Shown: positions 43,029 to 54,400 of the stretch, piece by piece
Layout of the letters: each line of letters opens with the position of its first letter
How positions within the stretch are numbered: position 1 is the first letter of the stretch
NCBI GenBank assembly: GCA_963383645.1
Contig: OY726559.1
Location: 109,328,235 to 109,392,234 of the forward strand
Length of the DNA: 64,000 nt
Direction: 5' to 3'
DNA from: Muscardinus avellanarius
Taxonomy: Eukaryota > Chordata > Mammalia > Rodentia > Gliridae
Translations under genes and position numbers: made by a program
The notes under the pieces: generated by a model
What the model was told of the DNA's origin: nothing
Seen by the model: only the letters and a program-made list of their open reading frames with translations
Database searches by the model: none

Positions 43029-43498
43029 TCAAAGCACAGGTCTTTTAATGTCTTGCAGCTCATCTCTTGGTCTGGTTGAAATCATGTGCTGTTTGAATCT
43101 CCAGGTGGAGGTGCTTTTAGAGTCACTGTCTGGGACCTGTCTTCTGCTCATGTGCGTACAATTTTCTAATGCTTCGCATAGTTCGTAAGTGTTGACTAAG
43201 CATTTGCTTGTGCCATTTCTTGTGCTAAGGCTGGAGTTACTCTTTTTTTTAAAGAACAAAAGACTATCATTCTTATGAACAAACTGATTGTCTTCACCAG
43301 AGTGACTTTCTGTCTTCTGCTTGGATTGTAGTGCAACGGATGGCATCATTTCACATCTTCTGATGTTCATAGGTTGCTGGGAGAAACAATGTGAAATGGA
43401 ATTCATTCCGTGGCTGGACAGCTTTTCTCTTCAAACAGAAAAGTGCTCAGCCAGTCTCTGAATTTTCTGCAAGATTTGTCCGCCTAGGATATATTTTC
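43029..43498 (-). pseudogene. unidentified gene-like fragment, copy 2 (inverted relative to copy 1)
   Basis: On the minus strand an open frame of 125 codons (43406-43029), serine- and lysine-rich, follows sequence shared with copy 1. In the shared part the frame reads ILGGQILQKIQRLAEHFSV and then meets a stop. The sequence looks like a piece of a gene (last exon or processed copy), but I do not recognise it. It is cut on one side by the composite L1 tail and on the other by a SINE. Confidence 0.45.
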
Positions 43499-44550
43499 AT
43501 TTTTTATTAATTTATTTTTTATTGGTGCACTGTATTCATACATCATAATAGGATAAAAAAAAAAACTTTTGTAGACATACATGCACACATCGCCCAATTA
43601 GCCCCTACCCGATCCCCACGCCATTCCCGCCCCATCCCTACTTCCCATGCTTGGCTTAGTGGTTGACATCTAGTATTATAGCAATTTATCCAAAATTAAA
43701 AATGATAATCTCACATAACAGTTTCATTTGTCTGATACCAAGTTTTTGATGACTTAAAGATAACTTTCTTTCTTACCAGAGAATATTTTTTTCTTTTTTT
43801 CTTTTTTGGTGAAACTATCATACATTTATTTATTTATTTTTCAGAAAAAATCTATCCTAATGTGGAATATGGACTCTAGATACCCAAAACGATCTCGAAA
43901 AAGAACAAAGCTAGAGGATGTATATTTTCTGATTTCAAACCATATAAAGCTAATATAATTGAAACAGTGTAGTACTGTTATAAAGGCAGATATATAAACC
44001 ATTGGAGTTAAATAAAAGCCTAGAGATAAATTCTTCCATATATTGTCAAGTTATTTTTGACAAGGTTTCCACAAACATTTGGTGGTAGAAATAATAATCT
44101 TTTAACTAAATATTGTTGAAAAATAATAATTACATGAAAAAGAATAAAGTTGGACCCTCACCTAACACCATATACAAATATTAACTCAAAATAGATAAAA
44201 GACCTAAATATAAATCTTAAGACTGTAAACTTTTAGAAGAAAATCTGGGTCATAAAACCTCACAACATTGAAATTGGCAGTGATTTCTTGGATATGATTT
44301 CAGTAGCACAGGCAACAGAAGGGTAAACAAACTCCCTAAAAATTAAAAAATATTGTATATCCAAAGACAATGTAAACAGAGTTAAAAGTTACTGATAGAA
44401 TAGGATAAAATATATCTAAATGCTATATCTGAAGGTATATTAATATTCCAACTAGAAATCCTAAAAATTAGCAACAATAAAAGCAAACAATACAATTTAG
44501 AGATAGGTAAAAGACTTACATAAATAATGAATCTCCACAGATAACCAATC

Positions 44551-45468
44551 TTAGTTGTCTGTTGGATGGAAAATCTTCTTTCTCTGGTTCTGGTGTGTGT
44601 TACCTATTTCTTCTTTGTAGTTAATCTCTTTGAGTATTTTCTCTAGCGCTGGTTTTGAAGACCTAAATTCCTTCAGATTCTGTTTGTCATGGAAGCTTCT
44701 TATTTCCCCATCTAATTTGATAGAAAGTTTTGCTGGGTAGGAAATTTTTGGCTGGAAGTTGTTTTCTTTCAGAGTTTGGAATATGTTACTCCAAGCCCTT
44801 CTGGCTCTCATGACTTGCTTTGGGAAGTCTGGAGTGATTCTAATTGGTTTGCCTCTGAATGTCACTTGGCCCTTTGTTTTTGTTGCCTTTAAAATTCTCT
44901 GCTTGGCTTCCACATTGGTCATTTTGACAATTATGTGGCATGGGGATCCTCTTCTCCGATCCTGTCTAAAGGGAGTTCTATAAGTTTCCTGGACCTGTGT
45001 ATCGAACTCTTGCTCTACGTTTGGAAAATTTTCTGCTATTACTTCCTTGAAAAGATTGTTGATCCCTTTGGTTTCACCTTCTTTTCCCTTCTCTATTCCA
45101 ATTATTCTTAGGTTAGCTCTCTTAAAATAGGCCCATATTTCTTCAATGTCAGATTCCTGCTGTCAGATTTTTTTTTCTAATTTAGAAACTATGCATTCAT
45201 TTTTTGAATGATCATCTTCTAGGAGCGAGATTCTATTCTTCATGTGGTCTAATTGGTTGTTTGTACTTTGAATTGAGGCCTTTACTTCATTAATTGCATC
45301 CTTTATCTCTCTTTTGCTCTCTCTGAATTCTTTTTGAAACACCTCTATTATTTCTACAGTTATTTTCCTGATTTGATCTTCTAGAAATCTCTGAATTTCT
45401 GTTTTATCAGGTTCTGATGTTGTGGGGTTGTGGGCATTCATTGCTCCATTGTTATTCCTCTTTCCCAT
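44551..45468 (-). pseudogene. L1 ORF1 of composite copy B, frameshifted
   Basis: [15 protein letters not shown] start at 45468. Open to about 45163, broken, then open again 44922-44551 ([19 protein letters not shown]). Near-identical to copy A ORF1. Confidence 0.85.
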
Positions 45469-46379
45469 GATTTTGGAAGTTTGTGCCTTCTCTGGGTTCT
45501 TCCCTGGGTCACTACAACTTCACTTAAGGTGCTCTGGGTCTCGAGTCTGTGGTATCTCAGTCACCACTACTCCTTTACTGGGTTGTATCGCAGAGTCTCA
45601 GACCCTGGGAGTCAATCGAGGCTGCTTTAGACCATGGGGGGGTGCCAGATTGGGCATTCTCCTATGGTGTGATATCTCTGCCACTGCCACTCCCCCACTG
45701 GGTCAAGTCCCTGGGAGTACAGTACTGGGATTTCTCCTCTGGGGCCCGCTATTTGACTCACTGTTGTTGAGTACGCAGATGGAGCTGTCGTGGACTCAGT
45801 GAATTCGCTACTGCTGCCGCTGGTGGCAATATGGCACCGCTGCCATGCCCTCGGTCGTGAGGCTGGTGTATTTCTTCTCTGGTTTTGAGCTCCGCTCTGG
45901 GTCCCTGCAGTGTGTGCTGAGCTCAGCCTCTGGGAGCTTTAGATGCTCCCTGCGCTGAGAAATCTGCCGAATTCCTCCTGGCTGATCCGCAGCGGCTTCA
46001 CCTCGGCTCGCTGTCCGCCGCCCCTCTCTGGAGCCTGGTGGGCTGTTGAGTGCATTTGTCTGGAGCTGTCCGGTGACAGTAAGGTAGTAAGGTGCTGCTG
46101 CCACCGGCAGTAAGGTGCTGCTGCCGCGTCCTCTGGCGTGAGGCCGGCGTATTTCCTCTGTGGCTCTGAGCTCCGTTATGAGTTCCCTTCCTCTCTGGAG
46201 CCTGGTGCTGCAAGGGAAAATGGCACCCGCCACTCCGCGCTGCGGCTCCGGCTGCAGCACTGCGGTCTGGTTTCTGGTGTCTCGCTTTTCCAGCCCTCTT
46301 TTTCTCTGTCCCTTGAAATTACATTTTTTGTTTCTCTGCTGATGGTGTTTTCTGGCTATGAAAGGCGCTGATTTTGTGG

Positions 46380-47293
46380 TGTTAGGGTCCGAGAGTCGCC
46401 CCCTTACCCAAATAACGAAGGACACACCAAGGTTGCAAATCACAAGCAGAGTTTATTGTGCTGCAGCTCTTACTGGCAAGCCAGTGGTCGAGACTCCTTC
46501 ACTAGCTTGACTGTCAGTAGAGGAATTGCCCAGCAGCTACCAGAGGGAGCCTCTGGCCAAGCTAGCGTTCAGCCTCAGTAGACAGCAAGGAAAGTGGTCG
46601 GAGCTCGACCCCGAGCACACTTCAGGCTCTACATTTATAGCCCCTGGAAGGGTGGTTACACACGTCACAGCCCGCCAAACAGTAGGATACAACCAATCAG
46701 ATAAAAAGGTAAACAAGTACAACCAATGATTTCAAAAGAAAGCACACACACACTTGAATCACAGCAAATAGTTTTAAGGACAGCCTTTCTACGTCACCGC
46801 CCACCGAGGAGTGACTTTCTCTTTCACGCTTGGTTACTATGGTAACCTTCAGCTCGGCCCTTGAGTACCAGGTGTTTTCTTAGATAAGGTTGTGACGGCT
46901 TGGGACTCACTTCCAAGAAAAATAGCTTCACTCTCTAAACTACTTTATACTGTTTTAGAATATTTCAAACTTTAGTAATATCCTTAAAATAATTTCTAAC
47001 AGTCACTCAGGTTTTAAAATAAAACAACTTTTAACATTAAGGTAGCTGGGATATAAGCAAGCAGTTTCACAGAAGCCAGAACTCAGGCAGTTATCATAAG
47101 CAGGAACTTATAAGTTGTACTTTATATTGGCAAGTGGGGTTACCTAAGCAGAGACTCGCAGTTTTAATTTTATCAGGAGAGGGGAATGTTTCCTCACAGC
47201 ACTCTTACATGTTTTGTTACTCCCTTACTTCTACAATGGTCCTACTTTAATTCTAATATCCTGCTTTCTTATTTCTCTTCCTGCATTCCTTCA
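46380..47293 (-). mobile_element. solo LTR of an endogenous retrovirus (914 bp)
   Basis: TG...CA ends flanked by a 4-base direct repeat GTGG (46376-46379 and 47294-47297). Comparison with L1 copy A shows the uninterrupted target. AATAAA lies on the minus strand at about 46448-46453, with an R/U5-like remainder to 46380, so it is read on minus. A 4-base duplication suggests a gammaretrovirus-like (ERV1) integrase. There is no internal viral region: this is a recombined solo LTR. Confidence 0.85.
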
Positions 47294-47366
47294 GTGGTAA
47301 TAGAGATTGGTTGTTAGCGGAGCTCCTAAGCCCCACTTTTCTCCATCACCAGCTTCCCGGAAGTCC

Positions 47367-47488
47367 TGTTTTTTGTTCTTTATTTTGAAACAGGGTCTCA
47401 CTGAGTTGCAAAGAGCCTCACTAAGTAGCTGAGGCTATTCTCAAACTGTGATCCTCCCGTCTCAGCTTTCCAAATACTGGGATTACAT
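47367..47488 (-). mobile_element. truncated B1-dID SINE
   Basis: Lacks the ID-like half. It joins directly to the 5' end of composite L1 copy B. Confidence 0.7.
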
Positions 47489-47569
47489 TAGATGTCAATA
47501 TGGTGTCTAATTACAACACACCAATAAAAGTATATGTAGCAAAACAGTTCAATAAATGTCAAATGGATG

Positions 47570-47786
47570 GGTTTTTTTTGTTTTGTTTTGTTTTGTTTTT
47601 GGTGGTACTGGGGTTCCTGGAAGCCCTTCTACCTCCGGGCTATACTCCCAGACCTATTTTTACATTTTTATATTTGGAAACAGGGTCTCCTAAGCCAACG
47701 CGCGCGGCTGGCTTCCAACCTGCGCGATCCTCCTGTCTCTGCCTCCCAAGTGCGGGGATTACAAGCGTGCGCCACCACGCCCGGCT
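47570..47786 (-). mobile_element. B1-dID SINE, short subfamily, young
   Basis: Flanked by a 10-base duplication CAAATGGATG (47560-47569 and 47787-47796). It has the short middle block and retains nearly all CpG sites (gcgcgcggctgg, gtgcgccaccacgcccggc). Confidence 0.92.
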
Positions 47787-47956
47787 CAAATGGATGTTTA
47801 AAAAATGCTTAAAAATTAGGCACTTAGAGAACCCAGCCCAGCAGCGCTGCATGGAAGCCTGGGTGGGCCACATTTCCCTCTGCCCTGTCCCGCCCAGGCT
47901 TTCCACCCTCCTCACCTGCCTGATGGAGCTATTAGTAATATTACAGGAAATGTTGG

Positions 47957-47957
<1 letters not shown>

Positions 47958-48025
<68 letters not shown>

Positions 48026-48051
48026 TGAGAGACAGAGACAGAGACAGAGAC
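47958..48051. repeat. (TG)n followed by (GA)n microsatellite
   Basis: About 21 TG units then GA/GACAGA units on plus. Confidence 0.95.
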
Positions 48052-48580
48052 ATTGGGCCCGTGCTCATTTCTCCTGTCTTCCTAGGAATAACAGTGAGCA
48101 GAGTCATGCAGGAGCCAGGATCCTTGACACAACTGAGCCCTAATCCCACCCTTGCACTGCACCCTTGACCATTTCCATTTCCTACCTCGCCACTGCCCCA
48201 AACGTAATGCACCTCAGCATTTCCAGGCACTGTCTCCTCCCATGGCCCCTGTCCCTGTTCCCCTATCCACCCCCAACTCCCCCGGGCAGTCCTTTCTCTG
48301 GTTGACAGTGAGTTTCTGGTTTACTGAGGCCCAAAGCCTGTGAGGAGCCAGGCTGGGTGGGGTGAAGCTCCTGGCTGAGAAGCGGAAGGTGACAGGCAGG
48401 TCTTCTAGACTCCGGAGGTTTGTCTGAGCCACCGCCAGAGCAAGCCCGAGGTGCCCCACCAAGACCGGAAGCAGCTCCTGATTTCAGGAGCAGAGTTGGG
48501 ACTAGCAGTGAGAGGGCAGGCCAGGCCTCGCAGGCTCTAGCAGTGGCTTTGGGTTGCGTTTGGACTGCGGGGGAGGCTTT

Positions 48581-48870
48581 AATCCCAGCCCGATGCTAAA
48601 CCTAATCCCAAACCCAACCTTACCCACAACCCTCTAACCCTAAATCCCAAGCCCAACTGTAACACTAACACCCAACCACAACCACAACACTAAACCTAAC
48701 TGTAACCCTAACTCCCAAAACTAACCCTAGCCCAAATCTAACCTCTCCTTTACCCCACCGCAAACCTAACCCTAAACCTAATGCTAACCCTAACTCCAAC
48801 CCCAACCCTAACCTCTAACCCCAACCCCAACAACCATAACCCCTAACATCCACCTCGACCCGCAGCCCTA
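48581..48870 (+). repeat. degenerate interstitial telomere-like array, C-rich strand on plus
   Basis: About 290 bases made almost only of CCCTAA-related words (cctaacc, ccctaa, ccccaac, cacaac). At least six exact CCCTAA hexamers are present but no long perfect array. This is what an old, mutated telomere-repeat tract looks like. An alternative is a simple C/A-rich repeat of other origin. Confidence 0.75.
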
Positions 48871-48927
48871 GGCAGACGGCCTGCAGGAGCCGGGGCCAGG
48901 CAGGTCTGTGGCCGCAACCTCATGAGC

Positions 48928-49046
48928 GTCTGTGGCCACACCACCCTGAACAGGTCCAACCTTGGACACTAGGCAGGGTTGGGCCTGGTTACTACTTGGA
49001 TGGGAATACTGGGTCGCCTGCCTGGTAATACTGGGTGCTGTAGGCA
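48928..49046 (+). pseudogene. 5S rRNA pseudogene
   Basis: Begins gtctgtggccacaccaccct and ends with the gggtgctgtaggc terminus of 5S rRNA, with gggcctggttactacttgga in the middle. About ten bases are missing around position 35-50, several substitutions affect the internal promoter, and no T-run follows directly. It is therefore not a functional 5S gene. A short partial copy of its start lies at 48904-48921. Confidence 0.85.
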
Positions 49047-49394
49047 AGCCAGCAAGGGCCATTAAGCAGCTGTAAACCTTGGTACAACCTCCTTAGTTCT
49101 CAGTATTGTTTACCCTGCCTTCCCCTAAACTTAACTCATAGCCACCTTACCATTCATTCTCTTGTTAGAAATGCTGTTTACACCCTCAATAAAAGAAAGA
49201 CGCTGGTTTCAGGAGAGGCAGAAGATGTTCTGTCTTCTCCCCAGCTGCCGTGGGTCTCATAGGTTGACCCTGAGTCCTCCATGCGCAGAGATTTCTATTG
49301 GCAGCCTCCAGGGCAGGGGGTTGTGGACAGAGAAGAACACACAGCAGCCGCTGTCTGTCGGGCCTCGCCACGTCCCAGGCTTATCAAGTTTATT

Positions 49395-49512
49395 TACATT
49401 ATTTAATTCTTGCAACAACACATTCCTAAGGGAGGTGTTATTATTGGCACATGAGAAGTGTGACGCTTAGTGAAGTAGTCAGAGTGCAGCCAACATGTCT
49501 GACTCCAAAGGG
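49395..49512 (+). mobile_element. MIR fragment
   Basis: Matches the MIR 3' half in inverse-complement phrase order (gtgttattattggcacatga, then gactccaaagg). Bases 49047-49394 between it and the 5S pseudogene hold nothing recognisable. Confidence 0.5.
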
Positions 49513-49528
49513 GACATAAAGAGAAACT

Positions 49529-49608
49529 TTTTATTTGGGGAGGGAGGGATACTGGAAATTGAACCCGGGGTGCTCCATCTCCAAGATGCATCCCCGGCCT
49601 TTTTTATT

Positions 49609-49661
<53 letters not shown>

Positions 49662-49993
49662 TGTGTGTGAGACTGAGGATTTAACCCAGGAGCATTCTTC
49701 CTCCGAGCTACACCCCCAGCCCTATTTTTTATTCTTGATTTTGAAAATGTATTTTATTCTTTATATTGAGGGTATAAACAAAATTGTGGAGGGCCTCACT
49801 AAATAGCTGGGGCTGGCTATGAATCTGCTATCCTCCTGTCTCAGGCTCCCAAATACTGGGAGTACAAGTGTGCACTACCACACTCACTTCCTTTTTATTT
49901 CTAAACAGGTCTTCCCTAAGTTGCTGAGGGCCTTGACCCTCCCTACCTCCCAAGTACTGGGATTATAGGCATGTACCTTTGTGCCCAGCTCCT
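49529..49993 (-). mobile_element. SINE fragments around a (TG)n tract
   Basis: ID-like half 49529-49608, (TG)n 49612-49668, a longer B1-dID 49669-49890 and a last fragment to about 49993, all minus. Confidence 0.7.
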
Positions 49994-50039
49994 TAAATAG
50001 CAGAATTCAATTTATACTTTAAAAGACATGATAATCAGC

Positions 50040-50231
50040 AGGGTGTGGTGGCGCAAGCTTGTAATCCCTGAGCTTGGGAGGCTGAGACAGGAGGATCACA
50101 CAGGTTCAAAACCAGCCTCTGCTATGTAGTGAGGCTCTCAGCAACTTAGTGAGACCCTGTTTCCAAATAAAGTATAAAATAGGTCTGGGAGTATAGCCCA
50201 GAGGTAGAAAAGGCCCTGGGTTCCACCCCCG

Positions 50232-50275
<44 letters not shown>

Positions 50276-50462
50276 AATCAGCTCTGGACACGGTGGAGTA
50301 CAGTCGTAATTCCAGTATTTTGAAGGCTGAGACAGGAGGATTGCAGGTGTTTGGCCAGACTCAGCAATTTAGTGAAAGCATGTTTCAAAATAAAAAATAT
50401 AATAGGGCTAGGGGTGTAAAATGCCCCTGGGTTTAGTCCCCAGTACAAATAAAAAAAAAAAA
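50040..50462 (+). mobile_element. two B1-dID SINEs separated by (CA)n
   Basis: Copies at 50040-50235 and 50279-50462. The (CA)n run (50228-50272) is the expanded tail of the first. Confidence 0.82.
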
Positions 50463-50935
50463 GATAATCCCTCACCCCTTGAAGGCCCATCCTACCTTTG
50501 AGGGAGAAGAAAGAGGGGTGCATTATACCTCACGCATACACATGCACACATTTAACAGACACACCCACACAGGTACACAGACATACACAGATACACACTG
50601 GCACCCTGGATTTCCTAGCCAGGGTGAGGACTCTGATGGGTGGGGTTCAGTTCACCCAGACACTAGTCCTCCTCCCTTCCCTGGAGCTAAATAAAAGTGA
50701 ATAAATACCAAATAAATACAATTGGGGCCTGAGTCTCATCCGGCCTCCCCCTCCCCCCATGACCCGCAGGGCGGAGGAAGCAGTTTATCCTTGCCCCCTG
50801 CATCCACCAACCATCACTGCATCCCAGGGCAGAACACTAGGCAGGGCAGCCTGCGCCCTAGGGCTACTGCAGAAGCCCCCTGGCTATTCCAGCTGAGTCC
50901 TTTGCCTCAGTGCCAAGGGCAGCCGGGAGGGTGAG

Positions 50936-51058
50936 GTGATGTCCTGGTGCCCAGCAAGGGCTGCCAGGATGGTAAGGTGATGTCCTGGTGCCCAGCAAGG
51001 GCTGCCAGGATGGTAAGGTGATGTCCTGGTGCCCAGCAAGGGCTGCCCGGATGGTGAG
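50936..51058. repeat. 41-bp tandem repeat, three copies, in the ADAMTS4 3' UTR
   Basis: Starts at 50936, 50977 and 51018 with gtgatgtcctggtgcccagc. The array ends two bases before the ADAMTS4 stop codon (complement at 51060-51062). Confidence 0.95.
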
Positions 51059-51059
51059 G

Positions 51060-51486
51060 TTATTTCCTGCCTGCCCAGGAGCGCCGCCGGAGGATTTCCA
51101 GAATCTGAGCCCGGCGATGCAGCCAGTCCTGGGGAGCCGGGCGTGGCGTGGATGGTGCTGGCCGTGGCAAGAAGAAGCTGTATCGGAGGCGGGCGTTCTT
51201 TGTGTCTCCTGCCACCAGGACCTGCAGCATCAGGGGCTGGGCCAGTGGCCCGTGGCCGGACAACGTCTGTGAGGCCGCAGTGGCCCCACTGTAGCGCAAG
51301 CTGACTGCCCCAGGCAGTAGCACGTCTGTAGGAGAGGGCATTAGTGTGTATTCCCCATTAAGTGCATAGGAGCCATCAGGGAGCTTCAGAGCCAGATAGA
51401 TGCTCCGGAGGCCAGGGGCCTCCTGCTGCCGGACAAGGACATGGGTGGCCCCTGCAGGGATAGTGACGACGTCATTGTATCCATAC
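51060..51486 (-). CDS. ADAMTS4: ADAMTS4 exon 9 (spacer domain and stop)
   Basis: Begins [20 protein letters not shown], continues with [20 protein letters not shown] and [18 protein letters not shown], and ends [12 protein letters not shown]. No C-terminal TSP repeats, as is normal for ADAMTS4. Confidence 0.96.
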
Positions 51487-54400
51487 CTGCACAGAAAGAG
51501 CAGACCGGGCTCAGCATCTCCTGCATCCCTCTCAATTTTCTGAGCTGTTTGATTGATTATTGATTGAGTATTGGTTGTGTGCATGCATGTAGGGTTATAT
51601 CCTCAAACCTACCCTGAGCTGCCCAGCCTATATCAGAGCTACATGCAAGTGAGGCCTCCTCTCTCTCATCTCACCCATACTGAAATCCTCTTTTTTTTTT
51701 TTTTTTTTTTTTGGTGGTACTAGAACCCAGGGCTTTCTACCTCTGAGCTACACTCCCAGACCTATTTTATACTTTATTTGGAAACAGGGTCTCACTAAGT
51801 TGCTGAGAGCCTCACTCAGTAGCTGAGGCTGGCTTCAAACCTGTGTGATACTCCTGTCTCAGCCTCCCAAGCGCGGGGATTACAAGCATGCACCACCATG
51901 CCCGGCCTGAAATCCTCTTTTTGATACTAGGATTGTACCACTGAGCTACATCCCAGGCTCTTTTTATTTATTTTTACTTTTTTATTTTATTTTATTGGCA
52001 ACTAGGGGTTGAACCTGGGGCATTCTCTCTCTGAGCTGCACTCCCAGCCCTTTCTTCGTGTTTTTATTTGGAAACAGGGTCTTCCTAAGTTGCTGAGGCT
52101 GGCCTCCAACCTACAATCCTCCTCTCTCAGCTTCCCAAATCCTGGAATCACTAGTGTGGATTACCACATCCTATCCTTTTCATTTTTATCTGTCTCACTA
52201 ATTTGCCCAGTTTGACCTCAAACTTGCAATCCTCCCGCCTCAGCCTCCTGAGTTGCACACCGTGCCCTGCCACACCTCTCTCACTGAGCTCCCTTCCAGC
52301 CCCCACATCTTAATGCCTGTGCAGTCCTTGCTTTCCCATGGAGATTCAGCTCAGAAGTCTCTGCTGGGGACGTCCTCCCTCCTGTTTCGAGGGCTCGCAC
52401 TTGCTCTGTGCCCCCCTCTGTAGACGGCAGAACCACGTGCTGTTCACCTCTGCGTCCCCAGGACCCAGGAAAGCAGGGCACAGCATAAACGGAGACACAA
52501 CCTGAATTTTCTGAAGGAACCGGACTGCTTGCTGCAGCTGGAACCGTCCCCAGCGCACACCATACACTTGTCAAACTTCTTCTTGGACCCGATGATGCGG
52601 TCGCAGCCAGCATGGATACAGCGGCCCTGGACACAGACCGAGGAGCTGTCTGGGGAGCAGGGGGTCCCGTCGACCACCTGAGAAGAGGACGGATGATGTA
52701 AAGAATTTCTCCAAAGTCAGGAGGGGCCCGAGTTCAGTGAGACGCAGGTCCCCACAGGGAGGGGCCTCGGGAAAGCTGAGGGCGGCTGGGGATGTGTGCA
52801 GGTGGGCCGCAGCCTCAGAGGGGAGGAGCAATGTCAGCGCAGCTACTAAAGAAGCCGCACTTCTCGGAGCGCTTTGCATCAGGCGTGTGCTAGATCTGTG
52901 CGAACATTAAAACTCAAACTGCTCTTTGAGGTTTCTACATAAGATCACCGTAGTTTAGAAAGATTAAGAAACTTGCCTAAAGGTTCCACGAGTGGGGGGC
53001 GGAGGAGCCAAGATGGGAATTTTAGATCTGTCAGCCTTAGCACCAAGTCCGGAACCTGACGGCACTGGCTCCGGGTGGACACTAGAGGGCAGCCAACCCG
53101 TGGGAATTCTCCACAGGAGGAAGCCTAAAGCTCCTAGGGTGTTTTCTCTTCTGCGCTTTGGACCCGCACCCCTATCACCGAGAGGGAGTGTGAGGACATA
53201 GGTCAAGTCCAGGAAGTCTGTCCACCAAGGGGCAGGCTATCCACAACTGTATTTTTATTTTTTTTAGTGTTTTTTTTTAGGCGTTAAACCCAGGAGCATT
53301 TAACCTTCAAGCCACACCCCCAGCCCTTCTTATTTTTGTATTTGGAAACAGGGTCTCACTAAGTTGCTGAACATCTCACAGATTTGCCGATGCTGGCCTC
53401 AAACCTGCAATCCTCCTGTCTCAACCTCCCAAGTACTCAGGTTACAGGTGTGTACCACCGTGCCTGGCTCACCCACTATAATTTGACAGAGGCACCCATA
53501 GAAAAGAGGGTCAAAGTCTTGCCCAAAGGGCCCTCACTTTCAGTCTCACCAAATGCAGCACAAGAAAGTGGAAAGCAAGAGGGAAGGAAGGAAGCCGGCA
53601 CAGAGTGGCCGCCCTGGCCCCGGCCCATCATCTGTGCTCTTTTGTGGGTAGGTCTGCGTGGGCTGTGGCCGGCCTGCCATGGCTGTTCAGATGCCGGCTC
53701 TTTGGCAGGATCTTTGCCACGGGGGTACAGAAGGACCAGTGGTGAGCTCACGAGTACAGCCAGGGGCTTCCAGTTTCTCACCCGGGGCTCCAGCACGTAG
53801 TAGTAGCCCAGTGCCCGGGCCTGGCAGGTGAGCTTGCACTGATCCTGGGGGGCCACCCCTGTGTAGCGAGGGACCCAGTCCATGGGCCCCGGGAAGCTCT
53901 TGAAGAGGTCGGTGTGGTGGTTGTAGGCTGCACACTGCTCCTCGCGGAAGGTCAGCGCTGTGGGGGTGAAAGGGGCCATCAGAGCCCCTCTCTGCTCACG
54001 CTGTCCCCCAAACCCTCCACCCGGACCCTGGCAGCCTTACCCGCATGGCCCTCGTCCCTCACAGGGACAGTTCTCGGAAGGTAAAGCCACACCTGCAGCT
54101 GCAGGGCACCAGCGCCTCCTGCCCTGTGTGGGTCCCGCCCTCTGAGGACAGTCCCTCCCGGGTGCCATGTCTCCTGCCCCTCACCTGAGCCAGTTGGACA
54201 GGGCTCCGTGTTGCAGGAGCGGAAGCGTGTGCGGCGACCCTCACAGTACTTGCCACCATTCCGGGGGACGGGCCTCGTGCAGTCCCGGAAGGAGAACTGG
54301 ACGCCACCCCCACAGCTCCGAGAGCAGTCACCCCACGGTCCCCAGGAGCCCCAGCCCCCGGCCTGAGGGACCTGCAGAGGTACAGAATGGACGGAAGGTG

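Larger units (their letters stand above)
43499..47366 (-). mobile_element. composite L1 copy B, split by a solo LTR
   Basis: Same order and same internal junctions as 1176-3968: 5' terminus at 47366, 5' UTR, ORF1 (45468-44551), inverted ORF2 piece (about 43830-44550, plus-oriented), G-rich 3' UTR and A-tail (43499-43520). Identity with copy A is high by eye (above 90 percent). Bases 46380-47293 are a later LTR insertion. Confidence 0.8.

Noticed and set aside
48581..48870. Considered a functional telomere or centromere element
   Set aside because: Too degenerate and too short. No perfect tandem CCCTAA dimers, and it is flanked by unique sequence and a gene.
48928..49046. Considered a functional 5S rRNA gene
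   Set aside because: An internal deletion of about ten bases, promoter-box substitutions and no terminator T-run directly after the end.
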